NCBI RefSeq assembly: GCF_932294415.1
Contig: NC_065538.1
Location: 75,741,834-75,805,833 of the forward strand
Source of the DNA: Quercus robur
Lineage: Eukaryota; Streptophyta; Magnoliopsida; Fagales; Fagaceae
Direction of reading: 5' to 3'
Length of the DNA: 64,000 bases
Made by a program: the position numbers and the translations under genes. The notes beneath the pieces were generated by a model. It was given only the letters and a program-made list of their open reading frames with translations. It was not told the DNA's origin and did not search any database. This document shows positions 1-10,842 of this stretch, piece after piece (the stretch's first letter is position 1; every line of letters starts with the position of its first letter).

Positions 1-985
1 GCAAACTCAAGAAAACCATAACCCTCTGATTGGCCAGTTTGCTTATTGCGGATCACTTTCACCGTAGTAACTTGCTGTAATCACAAACATATTTAATTAA
101 TAACCCCTTTCAAAAAGGACTTGAAACCCCTCACTTTCCACCAGTTTATTTGTATATGCACATGATTTACAGTTTAAAACAAAATAGAACAATGATGATT
201 TGGTACCACTGATGCTTGAATCCTAATTTTGTTCACTATATATCCATGACAATTTTATATACATAAGGGGAAAAACCCTAACTTTCTCCCCACAGAAAAA
301 TGTCTACGAACCATAGGCAAAACCAAATCTTTCCTACATGGTCCCCCTACAGTCCAACCCACCCAAGAAAAAGCCAAAAAAAAATAATAATAATAATAAG
401 AAAAGAGAGAGTAAAGCCCACAAAGTTTTCACGAACAAAAGATAACAGAAACATAAACAGGATCCAAAAACAAAATATGAGTACGCAACAAAACAACCAT
501 TCTGACAAAGAAGTCTCAGAGACAATAAATCAAACACCTAAATCGCATAACAAAAACAAACACAAAACACACAACACAATCTCACAGATCAAAACCCAGA
601 AACCAAAAACGAGTAAAAAGCACGTAGAAAAGCGATGTAGGGTGTGCGCTATTGTAGGTGAAGGGTATACCTCTCCGGTCTGAGCGAAACAATTGTAGAG
701 ATAAGTCTCGTCCATCCAGTACTGGAGGTCTCCGATCCAGAGAGTGCGGACCTCGTCGGCGCTGGTGGGCTGCGCTTGGGCTTGCGCCTGGTGGTGGAGG
801 TGGTGCTGTGCTGGGGGCTGAGGGGCCCACATCTGAGGTGGGGCTTGAACCGCCGCACCGGGCTGGGCTTGTGGTGGCATCATCATGTAGGGTTGTTGTG
901 GGTGTGGGTGTGGATATTGTGGCTGCTGGGTCTGTTGTTGTTGTAGTGGAGGAGCCACACCTGTTGGAGGAGCTGGCTGCATCAT
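1..985 (-). CDS. RBP45: RBP45/47-type polyadenylate-binding RRM protein, 5' part (runs off left edge)
   Basis: Nuclear RNA-binding protein of the RBP45/RBP47 family, which binds U-rich and poly(A) RNA. Coding exon 1 is 671-985 (105 codons, ending in frame at a GAG|GTATAC donor). Coding exon 2 is 1-74, with acceptor TTACAG at 75-80; intron 1 is 75-670. The N-terminus (residues 1-75) is rich in Gln, Pro and Met (QQQQTQQPQ, PYMMMPPQA). RRM1 starts near residue 80 with the RNP2 motif LWIGDL, and RNP1 (GYGFLEF) falls at the very end of the window in exon 2, so the intron splits the first RRM. The family has three RRMs; the other two lie outside the window. The start was chosen as the upstream ATG of an MM pair that opens the Q/P-rich region. 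It is divergent from the MYND gene, about 4.5 kb apart. Confidence 0.93.
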
Positions 986-1290
986 CTTTGCTCTGCTGCT
1001 TTTGTCTTTGAAAACACAGAGACAGAGAGAGAGAGCACAGAGACAAAGAGAGTGCGTGGGTTTTGGGGTGTGGGTGTGTGTAACCCTAATGAATGAAAGA
1101 GAGAGAGAGAGAGAGAAAGAGTAAAAGGATTGGGGTTATGAGATTAGAGAAGGTGCACGTAATCTGTACGCGTGGCGGATGTAGAGTTTTGGGGGGGGGG
1201 GGGGGGGGGGGGGGTGGTTTGTCTTTCGTGGGTATGGGGTCACCGTCCAAGAAAATTGTCTTCGAGCTCAATTTTGATTATCATAGAGAT
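986..1290 (-). promoter_or_regulatory. RBP45 leader and proximal promoter with GA tract and G24 run
   Basis: Upstream of the RBP45 start codon. The stretch 1020-1122 is GA-rich (CT-rich on the coding strand), which is common in plant 5' leaders. An uninterrupted run of 24 G lies at 1191-1214, so the coding strand reads C24. No clear TATA box was found. The transcription start is not resolved. Confidence 0.5.
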
Positions 1291-2358
1291 TTCTAGTCGT
1301 TTGATAAAAATAAAAATAAAATAAAAAACTAAATATAGAGGGGTTATTTTTTTTATTTGTAAAATATATACAAGGGAAAATTTGTTTCCCCTATTTGCAA
1401 GTTTTGTGTATGGAATACATCATGTAATATAATAGTTATTTTTAGGGTTAATCAAGGACCGATCAAGTTGACTAACTCACTCAACTTAGACTGATTCATC
1501 AAGATTTAAGTGGTTTAAATAAGTGGCTGTTGATAAAGGTTCCAATATTTCAAAACTTGTCTTAAATGGGTTGGGTGTCAATTCACCTACTTGAAAATAT
1601 GACGAAACTAACCAATCCAAGTTTTAATGTGTTTTTGGCTATTTCTCTACCCAAATCTTGCAAATATCTTAAGGTCTTCAACAAGATTGGAGATCTCCAC
1701 CTCTTCGCACTGTTTTTGCTCTTCATCACCACTGTTAGCCGGTTTCAATCATATTTAACCATCATCCATGGAAAGCCACACGATTGAATTGTCATTTATG
1801 ATCGATTATTAATGGCTTTCATCCTCCTCTACTCGATGTGAATAGGTTGAGTATAAACGTGACTCCATCTGACATATAGATGCCCCTAGTTATTCTATCA
1901 TTGGATTTTCATCTTCTTTTTTCATAGAGCTTTAACCTATAATGTTTGCTTTTGGTCTAAAAAACTATTTCCTAACTCAAAAAATGACACTTAATAAATT
2001 TAATGTATATATATATAATATAAAACTTGAAAACCATTTCCTCTTCCCTTTTCCCAATATCTAAATAGCTATCTTACTCTCACCCAAAAAAAAAAAAAAT
2101 TTAAGTCTAATCATTATATTTATAGGTATAAAAAGGAAAATGAGGAATGTAGTTTCTCCCACTTTTAGCATTGCAAGCTCCAATAGGAGAGGAACACGAT
2201 GAACTTTTAGCTCAACTGTAGAGCATGCTCGTGATAATTGTGTTGTTGTGTCTAAATTATTAGGCTCTCAACAAACTAGTTCAACTTATATCTTTTTTAA
2301 AAGTGTTTTAGAGCTAACTCAATTTAATAACTAACCAAATAATACTTGAACTTTAAGT
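1291..2358. other. Intergenic, no gene recognised
   Basis: AT-rich sequence with short ORFs only. None resembles a known family or shows splice-supported coding. Nothing else is recognised. Confidence 0.6.
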
Positions 2359-2593
2359 GAGCGTTTGGATTGAAATTAAAGTTGCATTTTCTGCGTTTAC
2401 GTTTTGCCTTTTTTTTTTTTTTTTTTTTTTTTGCACGTGAACAGTAACCTCACATAGGTTCACTGTTCATGTACTATTCACGCATTAAAAATATTAAAAA
2501 TGTGTCCCACAATACTATTCACACATTTAAAAATTATTTTGCTACAGTACTTTCAGTTTTCAGTTTCAGCAACAATAAGCTCAATTCAAACAG
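2359..2593. mobile_element. Short TIR element (MITE), copy 1 of a pair
   Basis: About 235 bp. The left end reads GCGTTTGGATTGA and the right end is its imperfect inverse, TCAATTCAAACAG. It holds a poly-T tract at about 2410-2432 and a small palindrome (GTGAACAGTAACCTCACA then GGTTCACTGTTC). It aligns along its length with 4962-5197, including the block CACGCATTAAAAATATTAAA. No transposase, so non-autonomous; the superfamily is not certain. Confidence 0.7.
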
Positions 2594-3027
2594 AAGTTTT
2601 TCTTATAATTATAATGGACTAAAATGACAATTTTTATATTTAATGGATTAAAATGATAATCGATCAAAGTTATATAGAGGCCTAGTGTAATTTTTACAAA
2701 TAATTTGCCATGACAAGATCCAACAAATATGGTAATATTCGTTGGTGCTCAGGGGTCATGTCCACGTGGGTGATGAATTAGCGATCTCAAGTTTGACAAA
2801 GAAGTGACCTTACCATTTCTCATTTTCTTTTCTCTTTTGACTCTCTGTTTTATCGGGGATTCAGGATCTCTAATTTTCACCTAAAAATGTTTCAAAAAAA
2901 ATTTCATCTAAAAATAATGTTAGTATTTTATTGTATTCTTTGGACAAATTACATAAGTAGTTTAAAAATGTTAGAGATACATAACATAAATTAAATTAGT
3001 GATAATAAGTAATTAAGTACCATCTCT

Positions 3028-3046
3028 CCCCCCCCCCCCCCCCCCC
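3028..3046. repeat. Poly(C) tract, 19 nt
   Basis: Uninterrupted C run followed by A-separated C5 blocks. Simple-sequence repeat. Confidence 0.9.
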
Positions 3047-3166
3047 ACCCCCACCCAAAAAAAAAGAGTACCATCTCCTTTTTTCACCTAAAAATTAACG
3101 TTATATATTTTATTCATTGAGAAAACTACATTAAAACAAAATTCTAAAATGGTTAAAGATATATAC

Positions 3167-3807
3167 TGTGGGGTCCAATAATCGATGGGCCAGGCCCACT
3201 TGCTGATGGAGAGTTCAAAGGCCTAAGCCGAAAAAGGTCATGGCCCGAGCTCAAGAATAATAAGGCCCAATTGGCCCGGAGAAGCAGCCGAGGACAGTGC
3301 AGTCCTCGACTGACCCCAAAGATCCACCTAGAAGAGGAGCAAAACGGTAAAGGGACATGCTTGGAGGGAAATCTAAAATATCTAGAAAATGCTGCTTTTA
3401 CCATCTTCCCCATGCATATCTCTGCGCCTAACAGAGCCTTATCTTTTAGCTTTATTAACCACTCCCAACAATTTCAGGTTTGGATTGACAGGACAAGTAT
3501 CAGTCTTGGAAATGTCGACCCTACACGTGGACGAAGGAAAGTGAATGCAGGCTAGTATAAAAGAAAAAATAAGTAATCTAGGAAGGGGGGCTGGGACGAC
3601 TGTCCAGAGAGAAAGGCTCCCAGTCTACCTCCAGAAGAAAGGCCCCAAGGGTGAAAACGCTTAAATCACCTATGAACACCACCAGAACCACCACTGGGTA
3701 ACTAAGGCCTAGCCTTTCGAATCCACTCTTTACAAAATGATATTGTTTGGGTCTATTCACGTGCGAACCCAACTCTATTGCGGTTCGTCGCGAAACGTGA
3801 CCCTACA
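3167..3807. mobile_element. Solo LTR (LTR-retrotransposon fossil), 641 bp
   Basis: Begins TGTGGGGTC and ends GACCCTACA, an inverted terminal match of the TG...CA type. It is flanked by a perfect 5-bp target duplication, TATAC (3162-3166 and 3808-3812). A TATA-like TATAAAAG sits near 3555. It is more GC-rich than its surroundings. No internal region or second LTR is present, so it looks like the product of LTR-LTR recombination. Family is probably Ty3/Gypsy or a small non-autonomous relative; not resolved. The perfect duplication suggests moderate age. Confidence 0.8.
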
Positions 3808-3812
3808 TATAC

Positions 3813-4961
3813 CATATTTTAAATTAAAATTTTATTTTGACAGCTAAAATCTAAATTTTACAAAATGGTTAAATTTGAAGTATCTCTCCCACATTTTTCT
3901 TTTTTTTGGATATTTCTAGACTCAACAATTTTTTTTATTTAAAAAAACCGGTTTATAAAGAAACCACGTGATTTATTCAATAAATCTTGTGACTAAAAAT
4001 AGATGTAGTTGGTTTTACAAATCACCACGTAATGAATTAGATGAATTTTTCTCTAAGTTAGATGAAGTTATTTATTATTTAAGTATTGTTCATAATCAAT
4101 TTAACAACTATTTTGGAGAAAAAAAAAAAACCCCCAATTAGAGAGATAAAGTTTTTTTTTTGAAGCAAAACCAGTTATCAAAGTCTCAGTTTTAAATTTT
4201 TGGAGTCAAATATGAATTCTCAACAAGAATAGTTAGGGTTGACCACATCTATTATTTTCCTCAATTCTATTCATATCCTCTATTATTTCCTTAATAAATT
4301 TGTCATTTTTAACAACTTCTATTAATTTTAATTTTGGTATTCTTCTACCTTTTTTTCATTCATACGTGGTTCCTAAACTAGATCGAACTAGGCAAATTGG
4401 ATGGACTTGGTTAATCCCAAACCGGCTCATAAACACCAACCACCGGTCTATTAAATTTCCTTGTTTCTATTATTGAAGAAATGATATATTTATTTGAATT
4501 TAAGTCTTTTCTCACACATTTTTAAGTGAGTTTCCCACCGTAGATTAATTTTTGGCCTTATCACTTAAAAATACAGATTAATATTTATTTTAAGAATCAT
4601 CTTATTTTATATTAGAAATACCTGTGTACTTATAGAATTAATAATTCATTTTTTAATTTATGCTCTATTATTTTTTATTTGTCTTTAAAAAAAGTTGTGA
4701 AAATACATTTGAAAGTTGTTAAAATTTATAAAATATTGTTTTTATTCAGTTATTCAATTCCAACCTATTTATTTGTATTTCAATTCATTATTTAATTAAT
4801 TATGACTTCATCACTTATATTAAACCCCATTCCAAAATCTTGAACTTCTCATTTTTATAATTCCTTGAACAGTTTGGTTCTCAAAACCAAGCCTCTCTAT
4901 ACATAACTAAATTATCTCAAACAATGTTCCCACATCATTCATAATAGAGTTTTAATTTTGT
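3813..4961. other. AT-rich intergenic DNA, no gene recognised
   Basis: Very AT-rich with homopolymer A and T runs. No coding potential or complete element is recognised. Confidence 0.6.
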
Positions 4962-5197
4962 GAGCGTTTGGATTATGCTTATTCTTGCGTTTTCAGTTCC
5001 ACGTTTTGCTTTTTATTTTTTTATTTTTTTTCTGCATGTGAACAGTAACCTCACATGGGTTCACTGTTAAGGTACTGTTCACGCATTAAAAATATTAAAA
5101 ATAGGTCTTACGATACTATTCACACATTTAAAAATTATTTTACTACAATACTTTCAGTTTTCAATTTCAACAACAATAAGCTCAATCCAAACGGACC
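4962..5197. mobile_element. Short TIR element (MITE), copy 2 of a pair
   Basis: Second member of the family seen at 2359-2593, in the same orientation. Left end GAGCGTTTGGATT, right end AATCCAAACGGACCC, so the terminal repeat is better kept here. It lies about 270 bp upstream of the first exon of the MYND gene. Confidence 0.72.
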
Positions 5198-5533
5198 CTT
5201 TAACAACTATTTATTTACCGACACTCCTTTTATTAGTCAAGGATAAATAATGATGATAATAATCAAGATGGACAAATTGATACATTTCTTAAACTTGAAT
5301 TTTGATTAACAAATACGTAAGTTATAAGTTCCGGGTCTTTCATGTAATTTCCGCTTATTCTTTTGTCAAATCAGTCTCCCTCACTTCCAACTTACGAGTC
5401 CTACCTAGTAAAAACTAGTTGCATGTCCATTATTCGGATCTGACTTGCTTTTGAGCTCTGTCACTCTCTCTATGCATCCACATCTCTGTGTCCGAATCTT
5501 TGCCAGAGAACTTCACTCAAAACCACAAACCTG

Positions 5534-5905
5534 GTATGAAGCACTACTCTTTTTTTTATCATTTCAAGTTCAGAAATTTCATATGATCTCTGTACTTTTC
5601 TCTGGTTCCATGTAATTTTTATGTTACTTCATTTCAATTCTGCAATACCCATGTCTGTAGTTTGGGGCCTGGATTGGAATGTGTAAGATTTTCCCAAGTT
5701 GGAAATACCCTTTGCCTATACTTTGAGCAATTTCACTACTCATTGTAGCTTCAGGTTTTCTAGTTTTGGAAACATTCATTAGAGTAAAAGAACAAACTTT
5801 ATGCAATTCATTGACCCTTTTGAAACTATATTCATTGTAAAATTAGAGTTTTGGATCTGAGTCATTTATAATTGCAATGGGTGATGCTTTAGTATTGGTT
5901 TACAG
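5534..5905 (+). other. Intron in the 5' leader of the MYND gene
   Basis: A CTG|GTATGAA donor at 5533/5534 and a TTTACAG acceptor ending at 5905 enclose a T-rich stretch just before the coding exon. Upstream, 5400-5533 looks like a non-coding first exon. A leader intron is inferred from splice-site quality only; no transcript was available. Confidence 0.6.
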
Positions 5906-5909
5906 GTGT

Positions 5910-5921
5910 ATGAAGAACTAG
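5910..5921 (+). promoter_or_regulatory. Three-codon upstream ORF (Met-Lys-Asn-stop)
   Basis: ATG AAG AAC TAG begins five bases after the predicted leader acceptor and ends 39 bases before the main ATG at 5961. In the spliced leader it would be met by scanning ribosomes before the main start. An effect on translation is possible but not shown. Confidence 0.5.
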
Positions 5922-5960
5922 GAGTTGCAAATTTTAGTTAGATCCGATTATAGGGACAGT

Positions 5961-7859
5961 ATGGATTTGCATTTGAAGGACTTGTTTGATAGATTCCAGG
6001 AGCAATTTGGGTCTGGTCCTGGGCTTGGTCCTGGATCCGGGACATGTCTTATGAAGGTAGAGGGTGTTGCTCCTAATTTTATTAAGTCGATTTTTAAAGC
6101 TTCAGCAGCACTATATAGGACTGATCCATGGAGAAGGTTGCGACCAGGGCATTTTTTTGGTATCCGGGTTGGCAAAGATTTGGATTGGTCTGCCAAGAAA
6201 CAGCTTTTCCCATGTGTTCAATTCATTGGAGGTGATGGGGGGGATATAGGGTTCAACATGTTTCGATCTGAAAATGATGCTAAGAAGATGACAGGCTCAA
6301 GAGAGACTATCCGGGTTCCAAATGTTGAGCTTTTAAGAGTCACGTATGAACGTGAGTCATTGATGTTTCCTTCAAATAGGAAGATGATCAAGTCTTTGTC
6401 ACTAGAAGCATCAGGGACTGATCGTTTTCCTGTTATTGATGTTGCTCGTTGCACATCATCAGGGGATATGCAGTTTAGGGACCCGAGTCTTGAAGAGCTT
6501 AGGTTTGTATATGCATTCATGAGAGCCATCTCTCTGGTGCACCCGTTGCTTCAGGTTGATAGAGAAGGTGGTCCAAAGTGGTCTAAGTTGATGCACTTTG
6601 AACCATTTATTGAGACAGTTGATGTTCAGTGGCCTCCAGAATTTTCAAAGGGTTATGACCTTGTTGCAGTTACAGTCTCACACCCACCTGGTCAGGTGTA
6701 TGAAGAAAAGGCTACTTCAACAGCTAGCTCTACCCCCACCAAATATGCAGAACCACCAAAGGAGGACGCTTTTGATGATGTGAAAGTATGCTCAAATGCT
6801 GGCTCGAGACAGTGTGCAATGTGCGATAAGGAAGTTCATGGAGAACAGTCTCTTTGCTGTGGCCAGTGTCGTGCAATGGTTTACTGCAGTCCTATATGCC
6901 AGAAGCAGCACTGGAAGGAAACTCATAAAAGCATGTGTGGTCTCTACAAGGTTATGATGGAAAAAGAAGAAGAGCTGGCAATGAAAATTTTCATGTTCCC
7001 CTGTGCTGCTGACCAGCCTTGTAAATGGCTTGAATCATTAGATATCCATCAGAAAGGCATGTGGAGAAGAAGGTGTAGTTGCTATTCTCACTGCCCTTTT
7101 GGTCTCCTTCCTGTTAAAGGTGGGCTGTGGGATTCGTGGGGTGGGCTTGATGATGAAGATTACCCTCGTGATTCTCCTTTTCACAATCATTTGAGAGATG
7201 GCATCTCAAGCCCGATCCTTCTTTCTGGTTGGTTAGAGTACTATAACCTTAGGTCACTGCCTTTGTCAAGCCCAGTCGCTGACATTCTCTCTCACCCGTT
7301 GACAGTTTATCACATTTTAACAGCTCTGAGTATCAGCTCAAAAAACCTTCTACTCAAGGGGAAGGAGGTAATTCTTCACTACCTTGGGCCTGAGGGAGAG
7401 TTGGACTGGATGCCAGCATTTGCAGAGGTTGGTCATTTACTCAATGGATTGGGCAACATTCAAATAGTAATGGTGGGACCTGAAGTTCCAACAAATTTGT
7501 CTGGGACAACTTCTGGAATAGGTAGCAGAGTGAGGGTGAACCTTGTGAGGGGTGTTTATCAGGAGGAAGCCACCTATCTGCCTACTCCCCATGTTGTTGT
7601 TGCGCTAAACTGTGGATTGGATAGTTATGTGAGTTGGGTTGGAGCTCTTGATTTAATCAAATCCAGGGGCACTCCTGCCTTCTTCACAGATCAAAATGAA
7701 ATTTCATGTACAAATGCCAAAAAGGTTCTTCGCAGTGCTGGACTGCATATCACACTTCCTGTGACACCAAATCCCTTCCGCTCTCCTGTGAAAAATCAAG
7801 GGACTTCTTGCAATCTTCCTTCATATAGCAATGGTTTTGTGCTTGGGGTGAATACATGA
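5961..7859 (+). CDS. MYND-type zinc-finger protein with MSS51-like C-terminal domain
   Basis: Single-exon coding region of 632 aa. The reading frame is open upstream but the first ATG is at 5961, giving MDLHLKDLF. A MYND zinc finger spans residues 285-326, with ligands C285, C288, C300, C303, C309, C313, H322 and C326 all present (CAMC, CGQC, YCSPIC, HKSMC). MYND domains usually bind proline-rich partner peptides. Residues about 450-610 resemble the C-terminal domain of the MSS51/ZMYND15 group (EVILHYLGPEGELDW onward). That domain is named for a yeast mitochondrial translation factor, but the plant role is not established. The N-terminal 280 residues are soluble, with no signal peptide or membrane segment. 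Similar plant proteins are usually annotated 'zinc finger MYND domain-containing protein 15'. Intact, no breaks. Confidence 0.9.
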   Translation: MDLHLKDLFDRFQEQFGSGPGLGPGSGTCLMKVEGVAPNFIKSIFKASAALYRTDPWRRLRPGHFFGIRVGKDLDWSAKKQLFPCVQFIGGDGGDIGFNMFRSENDAKKMTGSRETIRVPNVELLRVTYERESLMFPSNRKMIKSLSLEASGTDRFPVIDVARCTSSGDMQFRDPSLEELRFVYAFMRAISLVHPLLQVDREGGPKWSKLMHFEPFIETVDVQWPPEFSKGYDLVAVTVSHPPGQVYEEKATSTASSTPTKYAEPPKEDAFDDVKVCSNAGSRQCAMCDKEVHGEQSLCCGQCRAMVYCSPICQKQHWKETHKSMCGLYKVMMEKEEELAMKIFMFPCAADQPCKWLESLDIHQKGMWRRRCSCYSHCPFGLLPVKGGLWDSWGGLDDEDYPRDSPFHNHLRDGISSPILLSGWLEYYNLRSLPLSSPVADILSHPLTVYHILTALSISSKNLLLKGKEVILHYLGPEGELDWMPAFAEVGHLLNGLGNIQIVMVGPEVPTNLSGTTSGIGSRVRVNLVRGVYQEEATYLPTPHVVVALNCGLDSYVSWVGALDLIKSRGTPAFFTDQNEISCTNAKKVLRSAGLHITLPVTPNPFRSPVKNQGTSCNLPSYSNGFVLGVNT

Positions 7860-8330
7860 GCTGGGAGTTATCAAAGGCCTTAGCATATTTCTGGTGTCGT
7901 GTTTAATCCCTAAGGTGATGGCAATGATTTGCGAGATTGGGACTAGGTGGAAGGTAATAATTGGGAGTTATATTTTTATACTTTTTTTTCCTCCCACAAT
8001 TGAGTTCTAGATACAATTTCTGCAGACATGAGCTATTTGTCAATGCTTTCCTTGTGAAAATTCTGTATAACATTGTATCTTCATTATTTGTTGTCAATCT
8101 ATTGTGAGCAGTTCATAAGTCACGACAAGCATGACCGACTGTTCATTGTTGCTCTTTCTGAGAATATACTCGCTTTCTATTCATCCCTCCAATGTGTTCT
8201 TCTCTGCATTTAAAGCTCACCTTACTCTATATATGCTCACCCACGTTTATAAAAATATATATAGTAAAAGATTACAAAAAGAGAATATAAGGACTTGATC
8301 AATCTCATTATCTTCCATGACCACCCCCAC

Positions 8331-8361
<31 letters not shown>

Positions 8362-8395
8362 GGAAGAAAGTCTAGAAAACCTAAAGAGGAAAATC
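7860..8395 (+). other. 3' flank of the MYND gene with a C22 tract
   Basis: 3'-untranslated and intergenic sequence. An uninterrupted run of 22 C lies at 8330-8351, followed by A9. No further gene is recognised. Confidence 0.6.
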
Positions 8396-8836
8396 CAAGC
8401 TTGTAATGCAATGGTGAATCTATTGATCACCTTTTGCTACATTGCCCTATAGCTTCTAATTTGTGGTCCATGATTTTGGCTTTGTTTGGAGTTTCATGGG
8501 TGTGCCTAAATCTGTTGTTGAACTTTTAGCATGTTGGCAAGGTTGTTTTGGTTGTAATCGAAATGGTCATATTTGGATGATTATCCCCCATTGTTTGATG
8601 TGGTGTCTGGAGGGAAAGGAATAGCAAGAGTTTTGAAGACACCGAAAGTTCTATGCCTGATCTTAAGTTGTTATTTCTTAGAACTTTATTAGATTGGCTG
8701 TAGGAACCTCTCTTTATTTTCTATTATTGACTTGTTAGATTCATGCAATTTTCGTAACTTATTGTCTATACCAGTACATTCCATGTATACTTGGGTGACT
8801 CATTTTTCTTATTAATACGATCTTATTACTTACAAA
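8396..8836 (+). mobile_element. LINE (L1 type) 3' fragment, 5' truncated
   Basis: Conceptual reading gives pieces of the zinc-binding C-terminal region of plant LINE ORF2: [16 protein letters not shown]-like, FGVSWV, WRERNSKSFED and LLFLRTLLDWL. It is followed by a typical LINE tail and an A-rich end (8832-8850). Several stops and frame changes are present, so it is dead. The 5' part, including reverse transcriptase, is missing. Confidence 0.75.
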
Positions 8837-8839
8837 AAA

Positions 8840-10180
8840 AGAAAAGAAATAAACGAACTACTGCAAATATGTTAACGCATTAGTTAAGGTCTATTTTTGT
8901 CCAAATGTACATAAATAAATAAATAAATAAATGAAAGCATTTTTTTTTCTTATTTGCTTGAGTTCAAGGCTTTAAAGGTTTGTTCTGGCAGTTAATCTGT
9001 AAGAACTTTCTTCCTCAGGGACCTTTTTTTTTTATTTTAATTTTTTATATGCAATGGTAGGGAAATTTTTAAATGTCACCTTGCATAAGCAAGCATGTAG
9101 AGAGACAAGGTCATACTACCAAAAAGACTATGGTCTATGGACTTAAAATCAGAAATCAAGAAAAACACAATGCACTGGTCGTTTAGGATAGCATGGAAGC
9201 TTTGGTTTAGGGACCTAGTTGGCATGGAAGCTTTTATATATTCCAAAAAAAAAAAAAAATTCTATTGGAGTTTTTATTAATTTATTTATTTTTACCTTGA
9301 TACAAAAGTTAGTTGAAAACAATGTGGAAAAGAAGTGTGTTACAAATAGTGATGCTATAAAGTCTGTGAAGATGATGCTTGGAACTTAGCTAAGCTTCAT
9401 CTGTCTTGCTGTATACAATGACTTAAAATTGATGGTATACTTAACCTTTAAAAAAAAAAGATAAATGCCTCAAGATTTCCTCAAAGGCTTTGATGTAATA
9501 TTATATTAATATAGCTTGTTTTATATACTCAAGACATATATGATATATCCATTGATTTCTCTGTTCTTTTTTCTTTCTTACTTTTCTTTTTCAATCTTCT
9601 GAAGTTGATGTGGATAGCTTGGAGATCTGCAGCACAAAGTATTTTAACTGGCCTGGTTGTTAGGTATTATCTTCATGATTGGATGCTATGTGTCAAATCT
9701 AAGTGGGAAAAAGGAATAAAATTTCCAAGTTCATTTAGCCTAATCAAATTTGGTCATTATGCGACAGCCATTAATCAAAATCAACATGCTAAACATGCAA
9801 TTGAAAAAGATTCCATAAACTTTTTCCCCTTTTTGAGTCTCTAAAGCCTAAAGCTTTATATTTCTGTCAATGAGATTTTTCTTTGATACAGACTTACGGT
9901 AATGCCATTGGCCTAGTAATGTGCCAACTCAACAATCAACATTACTAACACCCATCTTCTCAAAAAAAATAAAAATACTAACACCCTTTTTTGTTTTTTT
10001 GCTGAATACTAACACAAAATTATTACCTAGCGATTGTACCAACTCAAATTAAATTCTTAACTTATATATATATATTGACCTCCAAAAAAAGAAAAGAAAA
10101 CACTTTTGGGTAAATTTGTCTTTTTCAGAAAGTTATGTACACTTTGAATTCCAGCCACATTCCCAACTCCAAAAGCCCAT
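8840..10180 (+). other. Intergenic, no gene recognised
   Basis: AT-rich, with a short (AAAT)n-like run near 8915-8933 and A/T homopolymers. The ORF at 9605-9844 has no recognisable family or motif. Confidence 0.55.
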
Positions 10181-10186
10181 ACCCCC

Positions 10187-10208
10187 ATTGGGCAACTTGC
10201 TATATAAA
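10187..10208 (+). promoter_or_regulatory. Core promoter of the small heat-shock gene: inverted CCAAT and TATA box
   Basis: TATATAAA at 10201-10208 lies about 90 bases before the start codon, with ATTGG (inverted CCAAT) at 10187-10191. About 60 bases upstream, TTTTTCAGAAAG resembles a half heat-shock element, but the spacing is wrong (TTC and GAA one base apart), so heat control is not shown by this sequence. Confidence 0.6.
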
Positions 10209-10297
10209 GGTTCAACCAACCATGATCCTTTCCCACTTATAAGCCAACCCCGCATCTTTATTACCACCAAAACAAACTGTTACTCTCATCTCAAGCA

Positions 10298-10842
10298 ATG
10301 GATCTCTCACCTCTCCACCCTTCTTGGCAATACCTCTACCCCTCTCATCTCCTTTTCCCCTACCAGTTCACCCCTGAAAACTATGTTCATTGGACACAAA
10401 CCCCAGAGTCTCACGTTTTCTCAGCTGATCTCCCTGGTAAGCCTTCTTACAATATTACCATACCTTCCTTTCCTACCTTCTTATCCCTTTTGTTTTATTT
10501 CATTTTCTTGTTATATGGTATCATGGGAATTGAATATAGTATTATACTTGTTCTCTTTTGGTTGTTATGGCAGGTATTAGAAAGGAAGAAATAAAGGTTG
10601 AAGTTGAGGACTCAAGGTACCTCATAATTAGAACTGAGGCAATAGATGAATCCTCAGTGCCTGCTAAGAGCTTCATGAAGAAGTTTAGGCTTCCAGGCAG
10701 GGTTGATATTGATGGAATCTCTGCTGGGTATGAACATGGGGTTCTAACAATTACAGTGCCAAGGTCTTTCAGGAGGAGGGGCTTGTATATTGATTTGGCA
10801 AACCAGCCAGAACAGCCAGAAGTTGTTGCACGTGCTGCTTGA
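10298..10842 (+). CDS. HSP15.4: Class V small heat-shock protein (HSP20/alpha-crystallin), about 15 kDa
   Basis: ATP-independent chaperone of the HSP20 family. Two exons, 10298-10436 and 10574-10842, joined in phase 1 across a 137-bp GT-AG intron, give 135 aa. This matches the 15.4-kDa class V proteins (Arabidopsis At4g21870, about 134 aa) and their split just before GIRKEEIKVEVED. The N-terminal arm is short and rich in His, Pro and aromatics (MDLSPLHPSWQYLYP). The alpha-crystallin domain runs from about residue 35 to 118, ending in the family motif GVLTITVP. The C-terminal tail has no I/V-x-I/V motif, which classical small HSPs use to dock subunits, so its oligomers may differ. It converges on ASPM, whose stop codon lies 1.9 kb away. 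Intact. Confidence 0.93.

Noticed and set aside
300-683. 127-aa plus-strand ORF
   Set aside because: Lies in RBP45 intron 1 on the opposite strand; Lys/Asn/Thr-rich translation of AT-rich DNA, no family, no splice support.
658-1011. 117-aa plus-strand ORF opposite RBP45 exon 1
   Set aside because: Antisense shadow of the Q/P-rich coding exon; Gly/Val-rich by composition.
1566-1787. 73-aa ORF
   Set aside because: No motif or neighbour support; length expected by chance.
3271-3555. 94-aa ORF
   Set aside because: Lies inside the solo LTR; no gag/pol similarity seen.
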